A DNA stretch of 64,000 bases from Apteryx mantelli (Eukaryota; Chordata; Aves; Apterygiformes; Apterygidae): positions 17,017,207 to 17,081,206 of the forward strand of contig NC_089983.1 of assembly GCF_036417845.1 (NCBI RefSeq), written 5' to 3'. The notes beneath the pieces are model-generated. The model was not told the DNA's origin. It saw only the letters and a program-made list of their open reading frames with translations, and made no database searches. Shown in pieces: positions 53,141 through 64,000 of this stretch (its first letter is position 1; each line of letters begins with the position of its first letter). A program made the position numbers and the translations under genes.

Positions 53141-56100
53141 AGTAGCTTATCAAGAAGCAAGTTTTTACTCCCTATTAAAAGAATTTAGACTTTGCTTCCT
53201 CTTATACCCAGTTATTAATTCTGCATTGGGGTTCACTTCTTATATTCTGATATTGCATCTGACTGTAAGCAGAAGGAAGAATCTTGTGACTTCTTTGGGG
53301 ATTAGGAACAATAAGGCTGAAAAAGATTTTAACCAAGAGAAATTTGTTTAGGAAGCTAGTAGTTGAAGGCGTTGACACAGCTTCTGCTAAACAGGTGGGA
53401 GCAAAATGCTATAATTTGCTGCCAAAATGAAATTTTGTATCCCTAAAAGTACAAGTGTCTGGCAAATAGAACTTTTTTTGGCTGAAGTGCCCAACTTCCT
53501 TTTCTTACTTCTGAAATACTGATGGTTCAAGAAAAAGCCAAGATGATAGCTCAAAAATGAACTTCCTTCTCTATTCAGAATCATTAGAACCCCTAAGTTT
53601 TGCCCCAGAGACTTCATCAGAATTTAGAGTAGTTCAAGTGCCAACAGATCTAGTTTTGTGTTTTTACCTGTCACACATATATTCCTAGCTTCTGTAGGAG
53701 CCTTTCATTCCTTCTGAGAAGCAGAGTCAAAGTCAGAACTATTATTTCTTATTTGACAATGTCCTAAAAATATTAATCAATGTGCTAAAGAGTTTCATGG
53801 AGATACCGAATGGTAGAATTAACCTTGAGGAGATGGAGCAACACGGCTACCTGGGCACAGTTCTTATCAACACTCACTTGCCAAGCACTGAGATTTTAGC
53901 AAATTTCCCAGGAGTGAGAAAGCTTTACTACAGGAGGTTTTGCTCAGAAACATGCCAACAAGAACTGCTGCAGTGAAATATCAGGGAACCATATAGAAAC
54001 CATCCTCCTTCCTCATTACATAATTTCCTAATGAGGATCTCAAAATATGGCTCACTGACCACTGTCTCTCCTTCTTTGAGCTTACTGATGTACGATAAAA
54101 GCATACACGGTTAATTCTACTGTACAGATTTACTTCTACTTTCAATATCAAGTATAGTAGTTTGATGCGTATTCATTCTCCGATTATATAAGAGAACACA
54201 GAGAGGGTACTGAGGCCTGAAAAACGGGTCCTGGCAGGGTCCTAAGTGAAGGTGCTTATGCATCAGGGTCAGTTTAAGCATCACTACAAGCAAGTAATGA
54301 TTCTGTGATTAAAGCTGCTGCTCAGAAATAGGCAGTGATTTGTTCTCAGGGACTGCACTGCCTCAGAACTATTTGGCTTGTTTGCAGTGAATTTAAAGCC
54401 CAGATTTAGTTACTCCAAGAGACTATATAAAAATGGCACTTTCAGTAGAGACTACACATGCTTTTCCTCACACTCCTGTTAAACTGGGTAATCTTGTTCT
54501 AGCCTTTCCTTAGCAAATTTGTCTACTAAGTTCTAATTGGTTTCAGCTGTATAAATTCCAATGATAATTCAAAGTAGATTTGGTTGGCTTTGCACCAATA
54601 AAAAGTATTGGTTGAAAGCTTTTTACTCATAAGATAGGACAAAAAGGGAAAATACATCTGATTTTTTTTTTTTTTAAATGAACAGTTCTTACCCCTCTTC
54701 TCCTACAAAAATATATACATACACCCCTGTAAAAATAAACATGCATGGGCATATATATAGGTTTTGACGCAAAATTATTGATGTCAATCACACTTCATAA
54801 TTTTAAATCTGCTACTAGTTTAAATATTAATAGGAAATGAATTTAAACAGCAGTCATTTTTTTTGATTATGCCAAAAGAAGACACAGATTTTAAAGACCT
54901 TTCTTTCAGAAGTTTTTGAGTTGGAATCTTGAAGGAAAGGGTTAGACACTTTTTTTTTTTTTAAACACAGACTGACATTTTCAGTGAAAAAAAACTGAAA
55001 CCTTTTTCATTAGCTCTAGACTTAACGTTACATAAACATCAAAGGGCATAAGCAAAATGGTGAAATGCTGCAGCAAGAGCTGACATATTTGTTCCACACA
55101 AAGCTTTTTTCTGCATTATGGAAAGAAGCCAATATGACTTGTAGACTTCTAGCTAATTTTGCAGAGCTAGCAATTACTAGTATGGTTTATCCACAGGAAA
55201 ACTCTTTCTGGGCTAACCTTATTTTATTAAATGACTGTTTGATTTGTTATTCTTTCTTTTAAATAAAATTTGCCAGTCCTACTGTCTAAAGCAGTCAAAG
55301 TTCCTTTCATTGGATCTGAGACGCACAGGATTTGCTGGGAGCAGGGCTGGGACAAGATTCAAAATAGAAGATATTAGAAAGTAAGTGCAGTGTGTCACAG
55401 CCTGCTTCCTCTCTTGGGGATTTGGGTTTGTATATTTGTTTTCTCCCCTCCTTCCTGCCTGTTGAAAAAGCCTGTTTACTTGTGGTATCTTTTCTGTATG
55501 TAAAAACGCTAGTTATAGAACATATCTTTGTACCAAAGGATATGACCTAGACTATATACTGTATTGTATGATTTGTTACATGTGCAGTTTATCCTGCTCT
55601 GCCTCACCTTCCTCTTGAGCCTTTCATTGTTATAACAAGAAGTAAGCAGAACATAAGTTTTGGATTAATTAACAAATCTTACAGGTTTATGAGATTTTTG
55701 GGGCACAATATAGTAAAAAGGGAATAATGGGAGGGAAGGGCCAGTCAGCTGCTTGCTTCAGCACATGGCTGGGGTAAGATTGCTCAGCACAAAGAACTTA
55801 GTCATATCCTCTATTTATTGATACAGAGCTTTTCTGTGGATATTATCTGCTGGAGCCATACAGGCTTCAAAACGTTAAACAAAGCTGTGTTAGCTGGCTG
55901 GGTGGGGTAAAATGAAAATTACACTAAAGGCTTATACTTATGAAAACAAACTGGATTGATTCCAAAACTGACCCACCTTGAAGAGGAAATATTGACTTCA
56001 ATGTAATCTCTTTACATGCTCAGGAACTTGTTTTGCACCCTCTTCTCAAATAGAAGGGAAGATTTTAATGATATTGTCCCTTACATTTAACATTTTCCTG

Positions 56101-56675
56101 CAAAATTATTCGAACGAATCAATGGGAAGAATAAAGAAGAAAATGAAGGTCAGTATCTTTAATGTCAGTCCCTGCAAATTTTTAACCACTAATTTGATGA
56201 TTGGCAGTCATTATATATAACCTAGACCTAGCTGAGTATTAGAAACATAGCTCTTCTAAAGCTGGATTTTACTAGGCAGCTGGGGTTAACTTCCTCATTT
56301 CTTCCACTTCTGTTATACAAATGGAAATGACAAACTCACTCATGCAATTCCTCTGTTGGGGCAGGTGGCATCAGGAAGCCAAGGCGCCCTCAAACTACTG
56401 GCTACCTGTTTTGAATATTTCAGTAGGGACTGATTGTCTATAAAATTTTAACAGTGGAAAGGGGAGTCAGTATAAGGTACTGCGGACTTGCTTCAGTAAC
56501 TTATGCTTGAATGGATGGGAGAGGATGGTTGTACAGCCTCATCCCTTCTTTATCACATATCCCAAAAGCCTCAAAGGAACTTCTGCAGGGAAGACAGGAG
56601 ACATGAACAAGATGCTCTGTCAGGGATAGCAAACACCATAGATATTGTTTGCAGAAATAATGAAAATAAAGTATT

Positions 56676-56694
56676 AAAAAAAAAAAAAAAAAAA
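56676..56694 (+). repeat. Poly(A) run, 19 bases, preceded by AATAAA
   Basis: An A19 run follows an AATAAA at 56665-56670 after five bases. This could be the tail of an old retroposed RNA, or a chance coincidence in AT-rich DNA. Confidence 0.75.
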
Positions 56695-59600
56695 GCCTTT
56701 AAGTCAGCTGTACCAGTAGCAAAATCTGAAACCAACAAAGGCTCTCAAACTCATTGATAATTGGCCCACAGTTTAGGGAATTCAGGATTCCTCTCCTGAG
56801 TGAATCAGTTTAAGCTTAGCTGCTTTTATCCTTCTGTGGCTGATAATTATATAGATTTTTCAGTTTTTTTTTTTTTCCTCCCTGAGAGTTTTAAATTTAA
56901 TCTAAAGTTTTACCTGGAGAAAAGCAATGTTTGCACGGGAGGGTGAGATAGATCAAAATGACTGTATCATCTCCCCCCCCCTTTTTTTTGTAAACACCAC
57001 TTGTGTTGCACTGCAAAAAGCACAGAAACAGCATTCATCTCAAAAGTCAGTGGTTCTCCTGCAGTTGGTCAGAGAGCTGAGTGTGGAGGATGTAACAAGA
57101 CTTCAAGAACTTGGCAGAGGCAAATGAAATTGCCCCAGACCATCTTTGCCTGCTCATTTCAGCTAAAGCAGTGCTGATCCACAGAGCTCTCAGCCCTGGT
57201 ATCCCACAGCTTTCTGTCTTGCTACATCGCATGTTCAGAGCTTTGGCTGGAAGCACCAAGGAGCTCGCAAGCAACTATGGGATATAATGCCATCTAAATG
57301 AAGACATGTAACTCATCGCTCGCTCTCTCTCCCTTCCTCAGGAAATCTGCTTCCCCAAAGTCTGACAGATATATTGAAAATAACTTGGCCACGGAAATCA
57401 TTTAGAGATGACTGAGTCTGCATAAAGTAGCGGTTTGCATTTTCAAAAATCTCAGCAACAGAAGCTCATCTTCTTATAGCTAAAAGACTGAGATTTATGG
57501 TCTCATTTGTGCAGAGACCCCCAAAAGCAATAGCCAGACATGCCAGTACCCACTTGTAAGAGACTAGGCCAGCATTTCTGTTCTTACCAAGGGCAGCTTT
57601 GCCACATCCATTTCTAACTGTACTTGAGGTAAGATTACAGTGTATACTTCAACAGGGTCTAATCTGTGAGGCTGCTGGAAAACATCTGCTAATGCAAATA
57701 ATAACTTTTCCACTCTATAGCTAGAGCATATTACATCTATGTTCGATAACCTGTGTTGGGATGGGGCATGTAGGTGGATGATTTTTTTTTTTTTTTTAAA
57801 ACAGTCTATTACACCATAAATATCTTAGTGCAATAGAAGAGTAGAAGTGATTGACAGCAGTCTCCAGGGTTGTGTGTGTGGGCTTTGTTTTGCTTTTCAA
57901 AACGGTCTCTCTCTTTAACTATGCCTGAAAAAAAAAAAAAAAAATACACTGGTTGTCTGTGCCAGTGGCCAGATGCATGCAAGACAGGAACAGCCATGTT
58001 CTCAATAGACCACTGCCTTGGAAGCTACAGGTCCAAATACAGCCAGTCTGGAGGATGCTCTAAAGCAGATTTCCCCCTCTAAAGCAGTCGTTTCTCCTGT
58101 TCCTCCCACTGCTATTACCAATGCAGCTGTAGAAAAATGTCATTATTAGAATTTTACCACATGGTCATTTAAGCTTTTTTGAGAAGAAACAGTTCTTAAA
58201 ACACTCAAACCACTGCTGATGGTTTCTCTGCAACAACATTTGCCAAGGTGGAATCGTAACTGAAGAGAGATAGAATAGAGGAATTGGTAAGAAAATCAAA
58301 TCTGTTGCTGATAAGGGCTCAAATGTAAAACATAAGTTATCTATCTATCTTCACTACCCACTCACTGCTCTCACTGTATGTCTCTGAAGTTACTAACCAC
58401 TGATTGTTATTATGCATCATCTGGGAAAACCACTTCCCAGCGATCTAGAGGACACAGAATATATATGTATTCTGTCCCTGAGATACTGATGAGGAATAAT
58501 CTTCCCAGATTAAGTTTTAAAATAGTTTTCCTTCAGTACCATACAGAAAGAGGCAACTTAAAGTTTTCATATTCGATGCTTACGTAGTTACACATGCTGT
58601 AATCGTCTCTTACCATGTCACTGAAGTTTATGCCTAATAAAAATAGCTTCTCCTCAATGAACTTCATTTGCTTTAAACTTGAATTATTTTCAGGGGGTCA
58701 AAGCTTAGCAATAATACTTATATAGTCTTAAAACTCTCTTTTGTTTTTGGACAAAAGGAAGTTATTAATATAAGTTCAGAGAGGAGACAAAAAAATGTTT
58801 TCCTTTATTCTTACGTTGTCACAATCTAGCAGGAACAAAAAAAAAAAGACACCAGAAACCTCCCACAAAAAAAGCTGACTGCTAGAGTGCTTTTAGAGAA
58901 CTTATTTCTACATTGCCTTATGCCTCAAAAAAAAAAAAAGTCAGAAAAAATACTGACAGTAGAAGCAACTTTTGGAGGTTGGCATAATAATTTTGTACAT
59001 CATTTTGAGATACCTATAGCAATACTACTTCGCTGAGATGTGTTAGCTAAGACTTAACACAATTCAATCTGAAGTCCTACAAAGCATCCACAAGCTACAA
59101 GGGGGCGAATGATTACTGAAGTACTTAAAAACCGAGCAAGTACTACATGAGTGACACAATCTTTTTTACCCATACACTCAAAACACATTATCTTTGATAC
59201 AAAGAAGCTTTTTATCTGGCAGTTCTCTAAGCTGTTAGAAAAATGCAAGCCGATGTTCAGTAGGGAACAAACACTAGGTCCTGCTCAGACCATGGGAGAG
59301 CCAGCTCTCCTCCCTCCGCCCCCATTGCGCTTGCGGTTGATAAAGTTCCAAGAGAACGTGGAAAAATGATCATCTGGTTCCCATTATCCTAAAGCAGTCA
59401 TTTCCAGTAAGCACCTAGTAAACCTAAAAGAAGCCTGCTTGGTTTCATTTTTCCCTGAAAATGATGACAAAACAAATTTATAAACACAGTACTTACCCTT
59501 TGTCAGGCTCCAACGCAAGTGTTTAAAACATATTCCCAGCTTTAGACAGGCAAGTATTTGCCTTAGATGCTTAGCAGCCCCTTTTGAATCAATGAGAATG

Positions 59601-62600
59601 CAAGTGTGCTAGGAGTGAGGCACATGCTTTAGGATCTTGCTGAATCATGTCCTTTGCATGTCACAATCATTACTGAAAAATGCAGTCGTGACCATACACC
59701 AAGTTAGGAAAAGAGCATTCACTATGGAAGGTACAGCTCGGCAGGCCGTGCAATGTGGAGGGGACACCTCCTGCCTTGAGAGTACCAAACCTTTAGACCT
59801 TCTGCATATTCTGCCATTTCAGGAGAAGTCCCATATGCTAGAAGCCAGACGTTCTGAAAGCCAGGCCATTCACTTTAGACACACCGCATACACAGTTTTC
59901 TTTTCTTTTCTTTTTTTGGGGAGGGGCGTGGGGGGGGGGGAAGGAGTGTCTTAATTTTGGTCAAGTATGCAATACCATAACAACATAATAAATCTTTTTT
60001 TTTCCATGACGTTATTCATACATATGGAATTCAGTATGAACCAAGATGACATTGTTTCCTTCGCTGTTATTTCCATTCGATAGTAGCATCTAGGCCTCTC
60101 CAATACCCAGAGAGGTATATGTATGTAGCTCCTAAATATTATGCAGCTCTAAGAAAAGCAGGATACCAAATGACTGATATAAAATCTGCTAAAATTAATA
60201 TACTCACTTCAATAGGCTTTGGATTAAATGTCAAAATTGTTTCTCAAGTTTCACAATTCAAGAGAGACATTTTAACGGCAATAGAACAGAAATAATACAA
60301 AAAGTAAAAACAATACCATTAACCATTAAGCAGTAATGGGTATCTATAATTAAATGGCATGGCTTGTTTTTCTTCCCTAGAGATCTTTGCAAGAAAGGCT
60401 CCTTCCTCTCCCACCTCTTCAAGAAAGTCATTTTAGCTTTTAATTTCTTTGAGCTAACAGAGAAAAAATTCTATATTTCAGCATCAGTGACTAGCTGTTT
60501 TGCCATTTTCAACTGTCAAAGTTTGTTGTAGAAATGTAGGCAGCATAGATCCTCCAAAAACCACAGACTTTCTGCCCCCCCGCCCCCCCCCCCCAAATTG
60601 CTGCTTTGCTTTGCATTTGTTTGCTTGCATTCATATTAATAGCCTATAATTATTCTTAAGTCCTGTTTACTCATAATGACAAGTCTATGTGAAGGAAAAC
60701 CCTTCCATTTCTGTACTTAGGGGATTTAATGAAAACATTAGATTTACGAGCAAGTTCTTGTTTTAGAGCTTTACAGAAATTTTCACCTTGCTGGTTTAGG
60801 GCCCATTCCTGAAGATGATTTACAGATATGATCTGCTGTACAAATAATCTTAGTGGAGTCAGCGAGGCTACCAGGTGAATGAAGCTGCTACCATACATAC
60901 TGTCAGGAAAGCAGGAGTCCTTAAGTTGAGGCTGCAGTCGAACTGAGTCCCATGTACTAGGCTATTCCATACAAATATATTAAGGATAGGCGTCTGGCTG
61001 GAAAAGTTCAAAGTAAAAGAAACAGACAAGCTACCACCACAAGTAAAAGGATACATAAAAGAGACTAATATGAATCAAATACAGAGATGTGTCCAAGGTG
61101 ATGTGTCCAAAAGCATGTGTACTTGTATTTGTTTCCAGAAGTTTGGAAAATTCTTTTCATTACTCTGTGTTTATGTAACCAACTTGCTCAGTTTCAAATC
61201 CACCAAAATCTCTTTGGTTCTAGATTTATGAGAAATAAAACTTACATTTAGAGCTGCTCACTAGCATCATGTGAACATGTATCAAAATTGTATTTAAAAT
61301 ACAGGTAATTTCAACTCTAGTTCTGGAATTGGGGTAATGCCTTTATTAAGAAAAGACTTAAAGGTAGGTAAGACACTATTTTACAAACAAAACACTACTT
61401 AGAAGCTCATATGTAATACTTTTCTTCCCCACACTAAAATGCACAAAACCTGAACTATCAGCAAGTTCTCTGAGATTTCATAAGGGAGTGCTGAAAGGGA
61501 TGGCAGCACTATGCTCATTCATCTTTGCAGTACTAAAGACAACATCATTCAGCCCTAAATTTTAACATTAAAAATACTAGATAACTATTTAGTTTTTCAG
61601 CTTTTTGGTTTTTTTGCTTGAGGCAGAAATTTAGCACACCAAACAAACCATTGCTGTTGGTTTTGTAGACTGCCTGAGCCCCAACAGCAGACATGCAGCT
61701 GCACTCTTGCAGAATATCTGAAACTGCCTCATGTTTGACTGACCGTGCCATTGTAGTCTGACCTTTGGAATTTTTTATGGCGATCTTTATAATACATTTT
61801 ATAATTAAGCTGTGCAACACAAAAAGTGACATCATGACCTTTTACAGAAGACTTATGATTAGACCAAAATACCTAGATGATGATATCCAAGGACTCTGGT
61901 GACTCTGAGAATCTAAGCCCAATGCCACTTTGCTACGGTTTCTCCATAAACATACGACAGGTAAAAACCCCAAACTTGGCATCCCCTCCCTTGAATTTCA
62001 GGAAGAATGGAACTGGGTCCAACTATTGCAATTCTACATTTCAGAGCAGTTCATCATAAATTTGATTTTGGGAGGGAGAACCATTAGTGAGGACAAACAC
62101 CCTCTCCACATCTAAGTCATCACCACTCCAGCAATGTCTGAAGTCTTACAAGAACATCTTGTTAGCATCAGCTTACAAAGCTTTCAAGGATTCGCAGTCT
62201 CTCCAATCACTCAGCCAAAATGGATTCTATTTCTGTTTCACTGATGCCTAGCCTGCCCCCCATTTAAAATCATTTAATTCAGAGATGGAATCAGGGTAGA
62301 TAGTCTTGCAGGAGAAAAATGGAGCAAGCATCTTATACTTAGGAAAATATTTTAATCTAGCAAACTTCTGCCTCTGAACTCATTAAGGCAGCACAGCAAA
62401 AGTAGAAAACTAGCTGTGCCCTTAGGATGCCTTTCAAGCTGAAGCACAGAAAGTCATGCTTGGAGAGCAGTTAGCCACAAGTACAGAGCATTCAGCTTGT
62501 TAATAGACTCTGTATCCTTTGACTGATACTTCTTACATGATCAGGCTTTGTATAAGAAGTTTTTGGGCTTTACCAATTGGTTTAAATGATGAATAAATTG

Positions 62601-64000
62601 TGAGGCTATTATTTATTTTCAAGTCACCTGGAATAAATCTGAAGAATACATGCATTTTAATCGGCATTGACAAGCATAAGTAACCATGCTCTTTCACGGA
62701 GCGGGACATCCATTGTGCAATCGGCTGATTTGTTTTAGGATTACTTTCAACTGTTGCACATTACCTAAAATTAATGCTGGTATTTCCTACCATCCTGTGT
62801 ACCTGTTATTCAGATCATTTATTCATACATTCACTTTAAGTTACACATCAAAGAGACCTTGCAGATTTAAAATAGCTGTGTTTCCCCCCCCCCAAAAAAA
62901 AAATCCAAAAACCTTTTAAGTGTTAAAATACTTCAGAAGTATAGAAGAACATCTGTCTTTAGGTGGGGGAGACAGATTCCCCCCAAAACAAATGCTACCT
63001 ATAATAATTATTACTGTTTTATTTCTGATTCAGTGTCCTGTGAAGTCATTGGGATGGTTTCCATTGAAAACATTAAATCATTGTTCCCCAGAAGTCAAAC
63101 ATAGTGATTTTGGTTAATAATGACTTAGCTAACACCTTGCCTTGTTCATGTTCAAGAATACATAATAAGCGGATTAGCACTGAAAGGAAGCACAAAATGT
63201 GCTTTCATGGTGATCACAACAGTCTGTTAGAGGTCTGAGTTTTTCAGGTTGGATTTTTGGACACAAAGAGGAAAAAAAACCCCTTTTTTGGGGGCAGTAA
63301 AGCTAGGTTTTATTCCAGCAGTGATTTGTCTATGCGGGAGAGACGATGCTGAATGCTGTATTTTTAGACTAGCTTAATTTCACTCTATCAGTGAGGTTTC
63401 TTCTTGCAGTACAGGATCAATGCTTTACTGTATAGGATTGACGCCCCATCTAAGCAAAGTCTAGGTGCCTTATTCTTTTGTATGAGAAAGAAAGGTCTAA
63501 GGTTAAGCCAATAATTATGCCAAAGAGATGAAAAGATATGGATCAAGTAACATTAGGTTTGACATTCCCCTCCAGTAAGACAAGCAGAGAGGAAAGAGAG
63601 CATCTGTGCTGAGAATACCTGCAATATCATTCATCTGGAGTGCCACTCACAGATTTGCCTCTTTCAAGCTACAAGCTTTATCTTCTGTTCTTCCTTCCGG
63701 CAACTAAAGACTTTTATTCCGGTGCAGATTCACTGAAGATGGGGTGCGACAGTAAGCTAATTCAACTCTCCCATTAGACCCTGTCTCTTGCTGCTTTGCT
63801 CCAGAGCTAGCAGACAGTGATGAGAAATTGGAGGAGACAAAGATTAAGACCTAAAGAGGAGGGGAAAAAAAGCTGCAGCTTCTGACAAAAGAACAGATTT
63901 AACAGCCAACAAGTAGGGCTAGCCAGCAGGACTCTGATTATGTTCTTAGTCCTGGCTGAAAACATAGGGAAAACATTCTACTTTTGCTTGCTTCTTTTGC

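Larger units (their letters stand above)
52276..64000. other. Intergenic sequence, no gene recognised
   Basis: This 11.7 kb holds AT-rich DNA with many short open frames on both strands, none over about 105 codons and none recognisable. It has a compound AC/AT/TG repeat near 53078-53140, A or T runs at 56676-56694, 57782-57797 and 57928-57944, and G/C runs near 59930-59940 and 60577-60594. No CpG island occurs, so no second promoter is evident. An unannotated long non-coding RNA cannot be ruled out. Confidence 0.55.

Noticed and set aside
53782..53976. A 64-codon frame in the upstream intergenic region with a protein-like composition
   Set aside because: It has no recognised similarity, no splice context and no promoter nearby; it is within chance expectation for 14 kb.

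Overview
The window is vertebrate nuclear DNA and most likely from a bird. It has spliced genes with GT-AG introns, AT-rich non-coding sequence, one strong CpG island and very few interspersed repeats. The recognisable repeats are a decayed CR1-like LINE end and an older sauropsid-type repeat. The avian call is an inference from this compact, repeat-poor texture and the kind of repeats; a turtle or crocodilian is less likely but not excluded. Protein comparisons were made from memory, with no database search.

Two protein-coding genes lie tail to tail. On the + strand, 670-6229 holds the last five coding exons of an axonemal dynein heavy chain best matched to DNAH7; the rest lies left of the window. 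On the - strand, nine coding exons between 30769 and 9405 join without a frame error into a complete 862-residue zinc transporter, ZIP10 (SLC39A10). DNAH7 next to SLC39A10 in convergent order is the arrangement known on human 2q32, so the synteny supports both names. Poly(A) signals on opposite strands lie 42 bases apart (6401-6406 on +, 6448-6453 on -), so the two transcripts probably end in the same short interval.

SLC39A10 has a large first intron (about 18 kb, 30779-48754) leading back to a CpG island at 48240-49800. There a first exon (about 48755-49088) with a good splice donor lies downstream of a TATA box. Several metal-response-element cores surround it, which fits a zinc-regulated gene. 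In-frame ATGs in this exon read into the ZIP10 frame across the splice junction, so the true start may lie upstream of the usual methionine.

From 49800 to 64000 I found no gene: only AT-rich sequence, simple repeats, the CR1 remnant and one poly(A)-tailed stretch. I found no RNA genes, CRISPR arrays, intact transposons or viral genes, and no evidence of a previously undescribed system. The observations worth following are about SLC39A10: its start, its splice-site choice, its promoter elements and its shared 3' end with DNAH7.
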